Shown: positions 30,972-40,485, counted from the stretch's first letter. The stretch is DNA of 64,000 bases from a virus (IMGVR_UViG_3300037070_003657:1-64000), one strand, 5' to 3'. The notes: generated by a model not told the origin, from the letters alone. Program-made: numbers and translations.

Positions 30972-32385
30972 ATGGCATGGACAGGCTGGTTCCAGTTTTG
31001 ACGGCTCAGAGATCATCAACGCCCAGCGGACCGAGCAGTACGCCGCCAACCTGCGGCTGCCCTGGTTCAAGCCGGTCTACAAGAACGACTCGCTGGGGTA
31101 CATGCTCGGGGACGACGTTGCCTACCGCACCCCGCTGCTCGACAACGCCCCCTGGATGGACAACGACGCCGATGAGAGCGCCGACTTCCTCGGCCTCTAC
31201 CCGCTCGACGTGGTGGGCATCGAGGCGTCCTCACGGCAGGCCAGCATCATCGAGTCCACCCGCAACGGCGGTGCCGTACGCGGGGTCCGGCACGGCACCA
31301 AGTCCATCGTGTTCAGCGCGGTGCTCATCGCCCTCTCCGAGGACGGGGTGGAGTACGGCCACCGCTGGTTGAAGCAGGTCCTCAACGGTGCGCCCTGCGT
31401 CAGCGGGGACTGCGGTGGGGGCGCCCTGTGCTACCTGTCGGCCGAGCCCAACATGGAGATTCCCCAGCCCACGGACGGCTACACCATCGGGTACGAGGAG
31501 GTCAGCGGGTACGGCGACGGGCTCTACGGCGACGGCCCCTACGGTGGCAGCAACGTCGTCATGGTTCCGCCGCAGCAGCAGTCCTTCTTCGACCCGACCC
31601 CCTGCCTGGACCCGCTGATGCGGTCCTTCCGGGACGTGACCGTCACCTCCGGCCCCCTCGTGACCAGCAAGATGAAGTTGTCGGACGGCTCCCACGCCTG
31701 GGCTGTCACCTTCACCGCCACCGCCTCCAACCCCTACGAGTTCGGCCGCGAGGTGGCCGTGATCGAGGGCTTTCTAGACCCTGCGGTGGACGTGCCCTGG
31801 GCTGAGGGGATCGTGCCCGGCTCCTACGACGCGCTGGGCACGGTGTACGACGAGGTCCCCTGCTACGACGCCGTGCCCGGCCCGGTCTACGACCCGCTGT
31901 GCCCGGCCCTGATCCCGCCACCGGCTCCGGCCGACGTGCCGCTCGGGTGCTACACCGCCCCGGCGAACTGGCACCGCCGTCAGATCACCATCCCGAAGGA
32001 GAACATCCCCCTGTGGGGCGACGTGCTCCCGATCATCCGCGTCCACGCCAGGGACGCCGAGGTGCGAGCCCTGCGGTTGCGGTTCTACACCGACGTGGAC
32101 GAGACCGGCGACCCCAACGTGGACCCGTGCTCCTTCTGCGGGGACATCGTGCTGTCCTACATCCCCAGGGGCGGCACGCTGGTGTTCGACGCCGCCTCCG
32201 AGGCCATCTACGTGGAGACCCCCAATGCCAGCCGCCGTGCCGACTCCCTGGTGTTCAGCACCGAGGGCAAGCCCTTCGACTGGCCCGCGCTCACCTGCGG
32301 GTTCGGCTACATCGTCACCTTCGACACCACCCAGACCCAGGCGCCGCCGATCATCGACCTCTCGCTCATCTCGCGGGTGATCTGA
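30972..32385 (+). CDS. Minor tail protein requiring a +1 shift near its start
   Basis: About 470 residues. GGGGGTGAG at 30956-30964 precedes ATG 30972, which reads MAWTGWFQF and then meets TGA at 30999. The sequence TTT-TGA-C allows the Phe tRNA to slip one base onto TTT, continuing as DGSEIINAQRTEQYAANLRL, like the prfB-type +1 site. Alternatives are TTG 30964 in the main frame, or a sequence error. The body is a beta-rich distal-tail type protein. The main frame is intact from 31000 to 32385. Confidence 0.7.
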
Positions 32386-32386
32386 C

Positions 32387-35300
32387 TTGCCCAGCGAGAC
32401 GTTTGACTTCACCGGAGGTTGGCAGAAGTTCCGCGTTCCCGACGATGTCCAGGAGATCGACATCGACGTGCGCGGAGCAGGCTCCGGCGTCAACCACGGC
32501 GGTCGCATGACGGCCACCATGAACGTCAACCCCCGCCAGGAACTCTGGCTGATGGTCGGGCGGGAGGGGAAGTCCCGCAACGGGCACCAGGGCGGTGGCG
32601 ACGCCTGGGGCGGTGGCGCACGAGGCGGCGACGGACGCGGTGGCGGTACCCAGGGCGGCAACGGTGGCGGTGGCGCGAGCGCCATCCGCAAGGGCTCGCA
32701 CGACGGCACCATTGCAGCGGTCGCCGGTGGCGCTGGCGGTAACTCCGGGGACGGCGGCAAGGGTGGCGACGGCGGAGGCAACAACGGCGAGAACGGGTCC
32801 AACGGCAACGCGGGCTCTGGCGGCACCACGGTCGCCAGGGGCGGCTCGCAGGACGGCGGTGGGGCTGGAGGCCGCTCGTCTCGTGGCGGCTACTGGACGG
32901 GCCAGGACGCGCCTGACGTGAAGTTGGCCCAGGGCGGCGTGGGCGCCTCGGCCAACAGGGACAAGACTGACGGCGGCGGTGGCGGCGGCGGTGGCTACTA
33001 CTCCGGTGGTGGTGGCCAAGCCTCAGCCCCCGGCTTCACCCCTGGTGGCGGTGGCGGTGGTGGCTCGAACTACCGGGGCGGCTCGCTGTCCAACGTCGAG
33101 TTCATCCGAGGCGGCGGCGGCATCGGCAACGGCCGGATCATCCTGTCGTGGAAGCCCCCGACCGTCGACATCACCCCGCCTCCTCCGCCGAGCAACCTGA
33201 ACTTCACCGGTCTGGTCATCGACAACGAGACTCCGACCCGCATCTTCGTGAACACCGTCAACCTGCTCATGGAGACCCCGGAGACTAACGACGCCTGGCT
33301 CCGTCCCATCGTTCGGTGGGGCAAGACGTGGGACTTCTCCGACGCCATCACGGTGGTCGGGGAGCGCGCCATCCCCGGCGTCATGACCTGGGCCACGCTG
33401 GCAGGGCTCGCGCCCAACACCCTGTACTACGTCCGAGCCTGGCTCCAGGACCCGGCCGGGCACATCTCGGAGTCCTACAACCAGGCGTCCTTCTGGACCA
33501 ACCGTCCGCCTGAGCCGCCGGAACTGGTGGACCCCAGCGAGAACCGCCAGTTCTCCGAGGTCGAGAACATCACCTTCAACTGGAAGCACGTAGACCCGGA
33601 CGACCCGGACGCGATGCGCACGTGGGAGTTCCACTGGCGGCAGATTCCTTTCCCCGGCTCACCGCAGACGGAGTGGCAGCCCTCGATCTTCGGAGAGGGA
33701 GCCGACCTGCCCGGCAACAACAAGTCCATCGTGCTCGACGCGGGGACCTTCCAGGGCAACCGGTTCTACGAGTGGACCGTTCGCACGATGGACGGTGCCG
33801 GGGTATGGGGCGACTGGGCTCGGCCCAACTCGCTGTACGTCATCAGCGAGACGATGCCTCCGCGCCTCACCTTCCCCATCAACGACGAGGCTGCCATCGG
33901 TGAGGACCCGCTGTTCATGCGGTGGGTGTTCGTCGACCCCGAGGCCGGGTCCACCCAGCAGAAGGCGGACCTGCGCTACCGGGCGGTGGGCACCATCGAC
34001 TGGATCACCCTGTACGGCGAGCCCGACCCCGGCCAGCCCGGACCCATCCAGGAGTGGGTCATTCCGAACGGCACGTTCCAGCCCGGCTACCGCTACGAGT
34101 GGTCGGTCCGGACCTACAACGAGGACGGGTTCGACTCGGACTGGGCAGAGCCCAAGACCTTCTGGGCGGTCGAGCGTCCAGGCACCGGGCTGAACGTCGT
34201 CATCGGACTGGAGCCCCGGCCCGAGATGCCCCCACTGGGGTGCGGGGTGAACCGGTTCTTCATCTACGACCGGGGTGGCGAGGTGTTCCGTGGGGAACTT
34301 ACCCCGATCCAGCAGTTCTCCTACGGCCGGAAGCGTGACGACATCTCCTCCTGCACCCTCGCGCTGAACGGCTTCGGCAAGGACTGCGGGGAACTGCTCT
34401 CGCAACTGCGCACCTGGATGCACGAGATCGTGGTGTTCCGTGATGGCAAGCGGGTCTGGGAAGGGCCGATCAGCCGCATCGACCTCGGTGTGGGCGAGGC
34501 GGAGATCGAGGCCAAGGACGTGATGAACTACGTCTACCGCCGGATCATGCGCCAGGGCTACAACGACACCGCGAAGTACCACCCGGAGACCGACTCCGTC
34601 TCAGGTGGGTACTCGGTGGTGAAGCGCGCCACCTCCATCGTCATGAACTGCCTGGCCTACGACGACCCCAACGTCTTGAAGTGGATGACCGCGCTCGACC
34701 ACAGCGACGACGCGATCCAGCACCGGGCCGTCCCCGACTACTCGAAGATGGCGTGGGAGGAGATCGACGACATGGCTGCCCACGCCGGTCTCGACTACAC
34801 GGTCTCCGGTCGGCGCATCATGTTCTGGGACACCCACCGCCCCATCGGTCGCCTGCCCGAGATGAGGGACGGGCACTTCTCCGAGCCGCCCCGCATCACG
34901 GAGTACGGGATGCAGTTGGCCAACCACCTCGGCACCACCAACGGCCAGGGTGTGTACGGCGTCGCGGAGCGAGGCATGAGCCCCGGTGGTGGGGTGCCGC
35001 CGTTCTACGGCTGGGTCGAGCAGTTGATCAGCGCGTACGGCGAGACCGAGGGCACCGCCCCCGAGGCGCTGACCCGTGCCGCCCGTGCCGAACTGGAGCA
35101 GGTGCTCGCCCGGCAGAGTGACCGGAACATCGCCGGGCGCTGGCCCGCACCGGTGATCGTGCGCGTCCCCGACAACGCCTACCTCAACCCGGACATCCAG
35201 GTCTCGTTCGACCACCTCATCCCCGGCGTGTGGATTCCGGTCCGGGCGGTGGGCACCGTGCGCGAGGTGGCCCAGTGGCAGAAGTTGGACTCGGTGACCG

Positions 35301-35404
35301 TCACCCAGCAGGGTGGCGACGAGGAGAAGATCGCGGTCGTCATGAGCCCTGCCCCCAACGACGGGCTCGACCCCGACGCCGACGCTGCCTCCGAGGAGGG
35401 CTGA
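32387..35404 (+). CDS. Large minor tail/baseplate protein (ReqiPepy6 Gp37-like)
   Basis: 1005 residues from TTG 32387. Order: short beta domain; Gly-rich region at about 60-245; two or three Fn3-like modules at about 260-595 (PSNLNFTGLV; PPEPPELVDPSENRQFSEVE; FPINDEAAIGEDPLFMRWVF); then a C-terminal part (FFIYDRGGEVFRGELTPIQ then CTLALNGFGKDCGELLSQLR and VWEGPISRIDLGVGEAEIEA) resembling the Gp37-like tail hub proteins. Probably the tail tip hub bearing adhesins. The next gene overlaps by one base. Confidence 0.8.
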   Translation: MPSETFDFTGGWQKFRVPDDVQEIDIDVRGAGSGVNHGGRMTATMNVNPRQELWLMVGREGKSRNGHQGGGDAWGGGARGGDGRGGGTQGGNGGGGASAIRKGSHDGTIAAVAGGAGGNSGDGGKGGDGGGNNGENGSNGNAGSGGTTVARGGSQDGGGAGGRSSRGGYWTGQDAPDVKLAQGGVGASANRDKTDGGGGGGGGYYSGGGGQASAPGFTPGGGGGGGSNYRGGSLSNVEFIRGGGGIGNGRIILSWKPPTVDITPPPPPSNLNFTGLVIDNETPTRIFVNTVNLLMETPETNDAWLRPIVRWGKTWDFSDAITVVGERAIPGVMTWATLAGLAPNTLYYVRAWLQDPAGHISESYNQASFWTNRPPEPPELVDPSENRQFSEVENITFNWKHVDPDDPDAMRTWEFHWRQIPFPGSPQTEWQPSIFGEGADLPGNNKSIVLDAGTFQGNRFYEWTVRTMDGAGVWGDWARPNSLYVISETMPPRLTFPINDEAAIGEDPLFMRWVFVDPEAGSTQQKADLRYRAVGTIDWITLYGEPDPGQPGPIQEWVIPNGTFQPGYRYEWSVRTYNEDGFDSDWAEPKTFWAVERPGTGLNVVIGLEPRPEMPPLGCGVNRFFIYDRGGEVFRGELTPIQQFSYGRKRDDISSCTLALNGFGKDCGELLSQLRTWMHEIVVFRDGKRVWEGPISRIDLGVGEAEIEAKDVMNYVYRRIMRQGYNDTAKYHPETDSVSGGYSVVKRATSIVMNCLAYDDPNVLKWMTALDHSDDAIQHRAVPDYSKMAWEEIDDMAAHAGLDYTVSGRRIMFWDTHRPIGRLPEMRDGHFSEPPRITEYGMQLANHLGTTNGQGVYGVAERGMSPGGGVPPFYGWVEQLISAYGETEGTAPEALTRAARAELEQVLARQSDRNIAGRWPAPVIVRVPDNAYLNPDIQVSFDHLIPGVWIPVRAVGTVREVAQWQKLDSVTVTQQGGDEEKIAVVMSPAPNDGLDPDADAASEEG

Positions 35405-35781
35405 TGACCAACCGAATCCCCCAGGGGGCGGACGGGTGGATGCGTGACATGGAGCGCCGGATGATGGCGGTCGAGCGCAGGCCCGTGTTCGCTCTCGGGT
35501 CGCTCGGTCCCAACATCGCCCCGATGGCGAAGCAGATCGTCGACTGGAACTCCGACGAGGCCATGCTCAACGGGTGGGTGTGGACCGACATCAACAGCCT
35601 GAACGGTCCCAACCAGACCCGTGTCTGGATCGGCATGTCCATCAACACCACGGTGGGTCACGGGATGCAGTTGGCCTGGTCGCACGACGAGACCCTGCTG
35701 GCCCCCCAGCAGTACGTGAGGACCTACCACAAGACCGACCTCGGGGCGATCCCACTGTTCTCGGCGTGGACCCTGGTGTGA
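35404..35781 (+). CDS. Small minor tail protein
   Basis: 125 residues from ATG 35404 (one-base overlap with the stop upstream). Starts with a helical MRDMERRMMAVERRP segment, then a beta-rich domain (NGWVWTDINSLNGPNQTRVW; NTTVGHGMQLAWSHDETLL). Position after the tip hub suggests a baseplate or fibre-attachment part. No named family. Confidence 0.65.
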   Translation: MTNRIPQGADGWMRDMERRMMAVERRPVFALGSLGPNIAPMAKQIVDWNSDEAMLNGWVWTDINSLNGPNQTRVWIGMSINTTVGHGMQLAWSHDETLLAPQQYVRTYHKTDLGAIPLFSAWTLV

Positions 35782-35838
35782 GGTCCCCGTAAACACCACC
35801 TGACGTGGTTCACTGGTCGCGCAGGACGGCCACCCACG

Positions 35839-35852
35839 TTTATCCGGATAAA
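35839..35852. promoter_or_regulatory. 14-bp palindrome TTTATCCGGATAAA, site 4
   Basis: It lies 30 bases before GTG 35883, at the head of the rightward fibre gene block. A small hairpin, ACCAC/GTGGT (35797-35811), lies upstream. Flanking G and C extend symmetry to 16 bp. Confidence 0.75.
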
Positions 35853-35882
35853 CCAGGGCGGAGCCCAGACGGAGGAGGAACC

Positions 35883-36872
35883 GTGGCGAAGAAGTGCGGC
35901 TGTGCGTCGAACAAGTGCTCGTGCAAGATCGAGGGCGGCAACGGCATCGTCGTCCAGGGCACCGGCACCGACTCCGCCCCCTACATCATCTCCGCCGATG
36001 GCACCGGCACCGTCCTCACGGTCGAGGACACCCCCACCGTCAACCTCACCCTCACCGGTGACGGCTCCGTCGAGGCCCCCTACCTGATCAGCGCTGTCGG
36101 CGCGCCAGGCACGGTCACGGTGAACGTCCAGCACTTCACCGGCTCCGGCACCTGGACCAAGCCCGGTGGCGTGACCACCGTCCTGGTCAAGGCGGTCGGC
36201 GGCGGCGGCGGAGGGGGCGGCGGCGCTCGTCAGACCGGCACCGGCACTCTGTACTACGGCGGCAGGGGCGGCGGCGGCGGCGGGTACACCGAGCAGACCC
36301 TGTCGGCCGCAGACATGGGGGCCACGGTCGCCGTGACCATCGGCGCCGGTGGCACAGCGGGCTCAGGCGGCACGACACCCACCATCGGTGGCGACGGCGG
36401 CAACACCACCTTCGGTGCCTTCCTCACCGCCCAGGGAGGCAAGGGCGGAGCGGTCGGCACGACCACGCCCACTCCCGCTGCGCTCGGTGGGTGGGGCTCG
36501 ACCGCCGGGGCCTCCACGGACGGCGGCAACGGCATCGGCGCGGCTGGCGGTGGCGGAGGTGGGACCTCGGACGGCACCACCAACGGCGCAGGCGCCGTGG
36601 GCGGCACGGCGTTCAGCAGCGGCTCGACCGGGGGGACGGGCGGAACGGCCCCTGGAGGGGCTGGCGGAGCAGCGACGGCATCATCCTCCAGCGCGACCGC
36701 AGGAGGCGGTGGAGGTGGCGGTGGCGGTGGGCACACAGGCACTGGTGGCGTCGGCGGGGTCGGCGTACGAGGCGGAGGCGGCGGAGGGGGCGGTGCCGGG
36801 GTCGGGGCGTCGTCCAGCGCTGGCGCCGGTGGCGTCGGTGGCGCTGGCCGCATGACAGTGATCGCGTGGTGA
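35883..36872 (+). CDS. Gly-rich tail fibre/adhesin 1
   Basis: 329 residues from GTG 35883 (GGAGGAGGAACC upstream). The N-terminal module CGCASNKCSCKIEGGNGIVV then GTGTDSAPYIIS is shared with the next two fibres. Then a beta domain (FTGSGTWTKPGGVTTVLVKA) and about 220 residues dominated by Gly runs. The FTGSGTWTKP unit is typical of phage Gly-rich receptor-binding tips. Likely a host adhesin. Confidence 0.8.
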   Translation: MAKKCGCASNKCSCKIEGGNGIVVQGTGTDSAPYIISADGTGTVLTVEDTPTVNLTLTGDGSVEAPYLISAVGAPGTVTVNVQHFTGSGTWTKPGGVTTVLVKAVGGGGGGGGGARQTGTGTLYYGGRGGGGGGYTEQTLSAADMGATVAVTIGAGGTAGSGGTTPTIGGDGGNTTFGAFLTAQGGKGGAVGTTTPTPAALGGWGSTAGASTDGGNGIGAAGGGGGGTSDGTTNGAGAVGGTAFSSGSTGGTGGTAPGGAGGAATASSSSATAGGGGGGGGGGHTGTGGVGGVGVRGGGGGGGGAGVGASSSAGAGGVGGAGRMTVIAW

Positions 36873-36875
36873 CCC

Positions 36876-38432
36876 GTGGGTGAGCGCTGCGGCTGCGTGT
36901 CCCGAGAGTGCACGTGCGGAGTCTTCGAGGGCGACGGCATCATCATCACCGGGACCGGCAACGAGACCAACCCTCACATCGTCGAGGTAGGACCCACCTC
37001 CACCAAGATGGTCGGCGTCCCCTCGTCCTACGTGGACGTAGTCGTGACCGGTGCGGGTACGGCTCCGTCCCCCTACCTGATCAAGATGAACAAGAGCCTG
37101 CTCTCCCCGCCTGCTGCCCCCATCGCGGTCCGGACCTTTCTCGCCGCAGGCACCGCCAACATCGTCAAGCCCACCGGCTGCACGCTGGTCGAGATCGTGC
37201 TGATCGGCGGCGGCGCCGGTGGACAGGGCGGCGGGGGCGACCAAGCCGGGGGCAGGGGTGGGTCCGGTGGCGGCAGGCTGGCCACCACCATCCCAGTGTC
37301 CTCGGCGCAGTTCGACTGCACCGTCCAGGTGGGCAGTGGCGGCACGGGCGGTACCGGTGGCACTGGTGGCGTTGGCTCCGGCAGTGCTGGGGGCGACACG
37401 ACACTGACGCTGGCCGACCCGGCAGGGACCTTCTCGTTGAAGGCCACCGGCGCACAGCCTGTCCAGGGTGCGGGCCTCGGCTCCCCTGGGCTGGGCTCGC
37501 TCCACGGTCAGCCGATCACCAGCAGCAAGTACGTCCCGCCGGTGGGCGACCTCCAAGCCGGTGCCGGGGGCTGGGGAGCCACCAGCAACATCCTCACCGG
37601 CGGTCCCTCCCGCGCTCCTCGCGGCGGCGGCAAGCACGCCCAGTTCCTCACCGGCCGGGTCAACCTGATCAAGAACCCCAACTTCGACTACGGCCTGACC
37701 GGGTGGCAGAACCGGACCAACGCCTCTCTTGTCTGGCGCACCAGTGACGGCGCCTCTAGTCCTGGTCCCGGCATCGAGTGCTTGGAGGTGACGGTCGTTG
37801 CCAACGGCTTCAGCGAGATCGAGCAGATCGAGACCGGCCAGAACGCCATCCGCATCATCCCCGGCCAGCCGCTGACGCTCCAGGCCAAGTTCTGGACTGC
37901 CAACGCTGGGCGCCAGTGGCGTCTCGGCCTCGGCTACTTCTCAGCCGCCGGTGTCGCCATCGGCACCTTCGGCGTCAGCGGCTCGATGGCCCAGAACTCC
38001 TGGACCATGCCGACGTGGACCCACGGGAACGTGCCAGCCGACGCAGCGTACGCACGAGCGCTCATCGGGGTGGACCTCGGCCTGGCCGGTGAGACGTGGA
38101 GGCTCGACCACGTGTTCCTGGAGCAGGGAGCCGTGTCTCCCCTCGACTACTTCGACGGCGACTTCCCCAACTCCGGCACCATCACCTACGACTGGGCTGG
38201 GGCCAACGCGGGTGGCAGTCCCAGCACGGCCTACTCCGAGGACGTGAGCAAGACGCTCGCCGCACGGGGTGGCGGGATCGGTGGCGACGGCGGCAACCTG
38301 AACGGCCCCGGCTACAACGGGAACGGTCCCGGTGCTGGTGGTGGGGGTGGTGGGGGTAGCACCTCGCCTGGCGTGGCCGGAGGTACCGGCGGACGTGGTG
38401 GCGACGGCGCTGCCTGGATCATCTTCTACTGA
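36876..38432 (+). CDS. Gly-rich tail fibre/adhesin 2 with carbohydrate-binding-like domain
   Basis: 518 residues from GTG 36876. N-terminal CGCVSRECTCGVFEGDGIII then GTGNETNPHIVEV matches adhesin 1. A Gly-rich stretch follows. Residues ~265-430 (NLIKNPNFDYGLTGWQNRTN through WRLDHVFLEQG) look like a CBM4/9-type jelly-roll, and the end is again Gly-rich (NGPGAGGGGGGGSTSPG). It probably binds host glycans. Confidence 0.8.
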   Translation: MGERCGCVSRECTCGVFEGDGIIITGTGNETNPHIVEVGPTSTKMVGVPSSYVDVVVTGAGTAPSPYLIKMNKSLLSPPAAPIAVRTFLAAGTANIVKPTGCTLVEIVLIGGGAGGQGGGGDQAGGRGGSGGGRLATTIPVSSAQFDCTVQVGSGGTGGTGGTGGVGSGSAGGDTTLTLADPAGTFSLKATGAQPVQGAGLGSPGLGSLHGQPITSSKYVPPVGDLQAGAGGWGATSNILTGGPSRAPRGGGKHAQFLTGRVNLIKNPNFDYGLTGWQNRTNASLVWRTSDGASSPGPGIECLEVTVVANGFSEIEQIETGQNAIRIIPGQPLTLQAKFWTANAGRQWRLGLGYFSAAGVAIGTFGVSGSMAQNSWTMPTWTHGNVPADAAYARALIGVDLGLAGETWRLDHVFLEQGAVSPLDYFDGDFPNSGTITYDWAGANAGGSPSTAYSEDVSKTLAARGGGIGGDGGNLNGPGYNGNGPGAGGGGGGGSTSPGVAGGTGGRGGDGAAWIIFY

Positions 38433-38442
38433 GGAGGACAAC

Positions 38443-39360
38443 ATGGCTCGATGCTGCGGGGGTTCTCCTCGTACCAACATCGAAGGTGGGCAGAACATCC
38501 TGGTCACCGGGATCGGGACGCTCGACGACCCGTTCGTGATCGCCACCGACCTGTCGATGCTGGCACTCGACAACGACGTGTTCGACGTGACCATCGGCGG
38601 GTCCGGCACCATCGCCTCGCCGTGGACCATCGGCGTGGCGTTCGCTGCCACCGCTGACCTGAACGACCTGCCCGACGTGGACGCACCCACCCCGACCAAC
38701 GGCCAGGTGCTCGCCTGGAACGCCGGGGCCGGGCTGTGGCAGCCGGTCGCTCCCACCACCGCCGCCGCTGGCTCCGTCATCCACAACACCTCGCTCACCG
38801 GTGACGGCTCGGTCGGCTCCCCTCTCGCGGTCGCTGTCGACGCGGCCCGGTACATCCAGTCCACCGCCTCCGGCGTGGGGATCAACGACGCCGGGATCAA
38901 CCAGTTGGTGCGCACCTTCGCCGACGACGCCGCTCGCACCGCAGCCACCATCGCCCCAGTGCTCAACACCCTGTCCGTGGTCAACACCAGGCCCGGCCGG
39001 GTGGACCACTGGAACGGCTCGGCGTGGGTGCAGATCGACGACGCCCTGGAGTTCGACGGCGCTGCCCACGAACTGGTGCAACTCTCGGGCGCATACGCAA
39101 ACAGCCCGCTCACGATGGTGGTCCGGAAGTTCTCCGGTACCACCGACGCGAACGGGCTGCTGACGGTGCTGGACTCAGCGACGCTGAGCGGTCGTGCGGG
39201 GGTGCTGTCGGCCACGGTCTCACCGACTGGGGCTGTGGCCTACAACGTGTCTCTGACGCCTGGTGTCAACTCGTTGGCAGTCACCGCCCGTAGAGTTGAC
39301 GACGGAGTCCTGCTGGCGAACCAGACGATCACCGGCCAGGTCACCGCGTACGTCTACTGA
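38443..39360 (+). CDS. Tail fibre/adhesin 3
   Basis: 305 residues from ATG 38443 (GAGGAGGACAAC upstream). MARCCGGSPRTNIEGGQNIL then VTGIGTLDDPFVIATD is a variant of the N-terminal module of adhesins 1 and 2. The rest has repeated short beta motifs (GDGSVGSPLAVAV; GSGTIASPWTIGV) typical of trimeric fibre shafts, and a compact C-terminal domain. Probably the third fibre type on the same tail tip. Confidence 0.75.
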   Translation: MARCCGGSPRTNIEGGQNILVTGIGTLDDPFVIATDLSMLALDNDVFDVTIGGSGTIASPWTIGVAFAATADLNDLPDVDAPTPTNGQVLAWNAGAGLWQPVAPTTAAAGSVIHNTSLTGDGSVGSPLAVAVDAARYIQSTASGVGINDAGINQLVRTFADDAARTAATIAPVLNTLSVVNTRPGRVDHWNGSAWVQIDDALEFDGAAHELVQLSGAYANSPLTMVVRKFSGTTDANGLLTVLDSATLSGRAGVLSATVSPTGAVAYNVSLTPGVNSLAVTARRVDDGVLLANQTITGQVTAYVY

Positions 39361-39368
39361 GAGCAGGG

Positions 39369-39635
39369 GTGACGGTTGTGGAATGGCTCGGCGTGCAGGA
39401 CCTCACCGCCAAGGACTACTTTCTTGCGCTACCGTGGCTGTTCATCATCCTCGGGAGGCTGGTTCCTCATTCCAGGGTGAGGGAGGTATGGGACTTGTAC
39501 TACAAGTCCGAGGCAAGCAGGGAGCGTGGCGTCGCCGCGATGGAGCGCGGGGCTGACGCCATCGAAGCGACCAACCGTCTGGTCAAGTCCACCCTCGCTC
39601 CCATCGAGGAGCGGGCACATGAGCCTCGTCAGTGA
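39369..39635 (+). CDS. Small membrane-anchored protein
   Basis: 88 residues from GTG 39369 (GTG 39378 is also possible). One hydrophobic segment near residues 18-32 (FLALPWLFIILGRLV) and a charged helical C-terminus (RERGVAAMERGADAIEATNR). It overlaps the next gene by 17 bases. Possibly part of a second lysis or membrane module. Unknown. Confidence 0.65.
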   Translation: MTVVEWLGVQDLTAKDYFLALPWLFIILGRLVPHSRVREVWDLYYKSEASRERGVAAMERGADAIEATNRLVKSTLAPIEERAHEPRQ

Positions 39636-39825
39636 GTTGTGGCACAAGGTGTTCCGGACGAGCACAGAGGTCGAGGCTGCTCGTAAGCGGATCGAGTTGG
39701 ACGACGCCCGGATCAGCATCCAGGCCGAGCGCATCGAGAAGGGCACCAGTGCCCTGGAGAACAGAGTTGACCGCGTGAACCACATCTCGGCTGCGGTCGA
39801 GGCGATGTTGAAGGGGCACCGATGA
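39619..39825 (+). CDS. Small coiled-coil protein
   Basis: 68 residues from ATG 39619, starting within the previous gene. Highly helical: VEAARKRIELDDARISIQAE then KGTSALENRVDRVNHIS suggests a coiled coil. ATGA overlap with the next gene. Function unknown. Confidence 0.65.
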   Translation: MSLVSELWHKVFRTSTEVEAARKRIELDDARISIQAERIEKGTSALENRVDRVNHISAAVEAMLKGHR

Positions 39826-40196
39826 ACGCCGAACTCATGGGGGTCGGCACGCTGCTGCTGATCCTGGCGGTGATCCCGGCCTACGGGGTTCTCTGGGAAC
39901 TCCACCAGGTGCCGTGGAACAAAGGACCCTACCGGAAACTCGGCAGGGTCCTTTTCAGCAAGTCGGCCGTGATCGTCCTCATCCTCACACTGTCGACCGT
40001 GGGCGCGATACTGCTGATCTTCGGCCACGGACGACCGCTGTGGTACGAGGTCATCCGGCTGTGCGCTTTCGCGCTGATCATCCCGGTCCTCTACTGGCAG
40101 TGGTACGTCTACCGGCGCACCCGGCTGGCGGGACTGGCTGAGCCAGCCACCCACCGGGCCGACGACGACGACGTGTCAGGCCACTTCACTCACTGA
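39822..40196 (+). CDS. Membrane protein with three predicted helices
   Basis: 124 residues from ATG 39822 (AAGGGGCACCG upstream). Hydrophobic stretches at about 6-24 (GVGTLLLILAVIPAYGVLW), 49-67 (AVIVLILTLSTVGAILLIF) and 77-95 (IRLCAFALIIPVLYWQW). Acidic C-terminus. It is the last rightward structural-region gene; its end overlaps the first leftward gene by 11 bases. May act with the two small genes before it at the membrane. Confidence 0.7.
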   Translation: MNAELMGVGTLLLILAVIPAYGVLWELHQVPWNKGPYRKLGRVLFSKSAVIVLILTLSTVGAILLIFGHGRPLWYEVIRLCAFALIIPVLYWQWYVYRRTRLAGLAEPATHRADDDDVSGHFTH

Positions 40197-40482
40197 GGAC
40201 GGCGTCCACCTCGGCCAGCGGGAACTCGTCCACGTGGTCGGCCTCGACGCCGGGCACGAACGTGACGTGCAGGCGCTCCTTCAGCAGGTGCGTCTCCGCG
40301 ATGCGCGGGTCCTCGGCTGCCTCCAGGATGGGAGCCAGCCACTTGCTCGACCCCTTGTCGAACGAGATGGTGCGGTAGGTGTCGAACCCGTCCGGGTCAC
40401 CCTCGTTCTGGAAGGTGGCGGACTTGCGCTCGGCCTGCACCTGGGTGATCAGTTGGGTGGCGGCGTGCGGGATGCGGGACAT
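40186..40482 (-). CDS. Hypothetical protein
   Basis: 98 residues from ATG 40482. Mixed charge, with SFDKGSSKWLAPILEAAEDP and a C-terminal acidic segment. It is the last gene of the leftward right-arm operon and converges with 39822-40196. No family recognised. Confidence 0.65.
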   Translation of the reverse strand: MSRIPHAATQLITQVQAERKSATFQNEGDPDGFDTYRTISFDKGSSKWLAPILEAAEDPRIAETHLLKERLHVTFVPGVEADHVDEFPLAEVDAVLSE

Positions 40483-40485
40483 GGT

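Larger units (their letters stand above)
30399..31011 (+). mobile_element. HNH insertion flanked by diverged duplication of target gene start
   Basis: Left copy 30399-30437 (39 bases) and right copy 30972-31011 (40 bases) differ mostly at synonymous positions (GCC/GCA, GGA/GGC, AGC/TCA) and by one extra T in the right copy. The divergence means the right copy was not made by simple recent duplication. It may have come from a related phage with the HNH gene. Confidence 0.65.
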
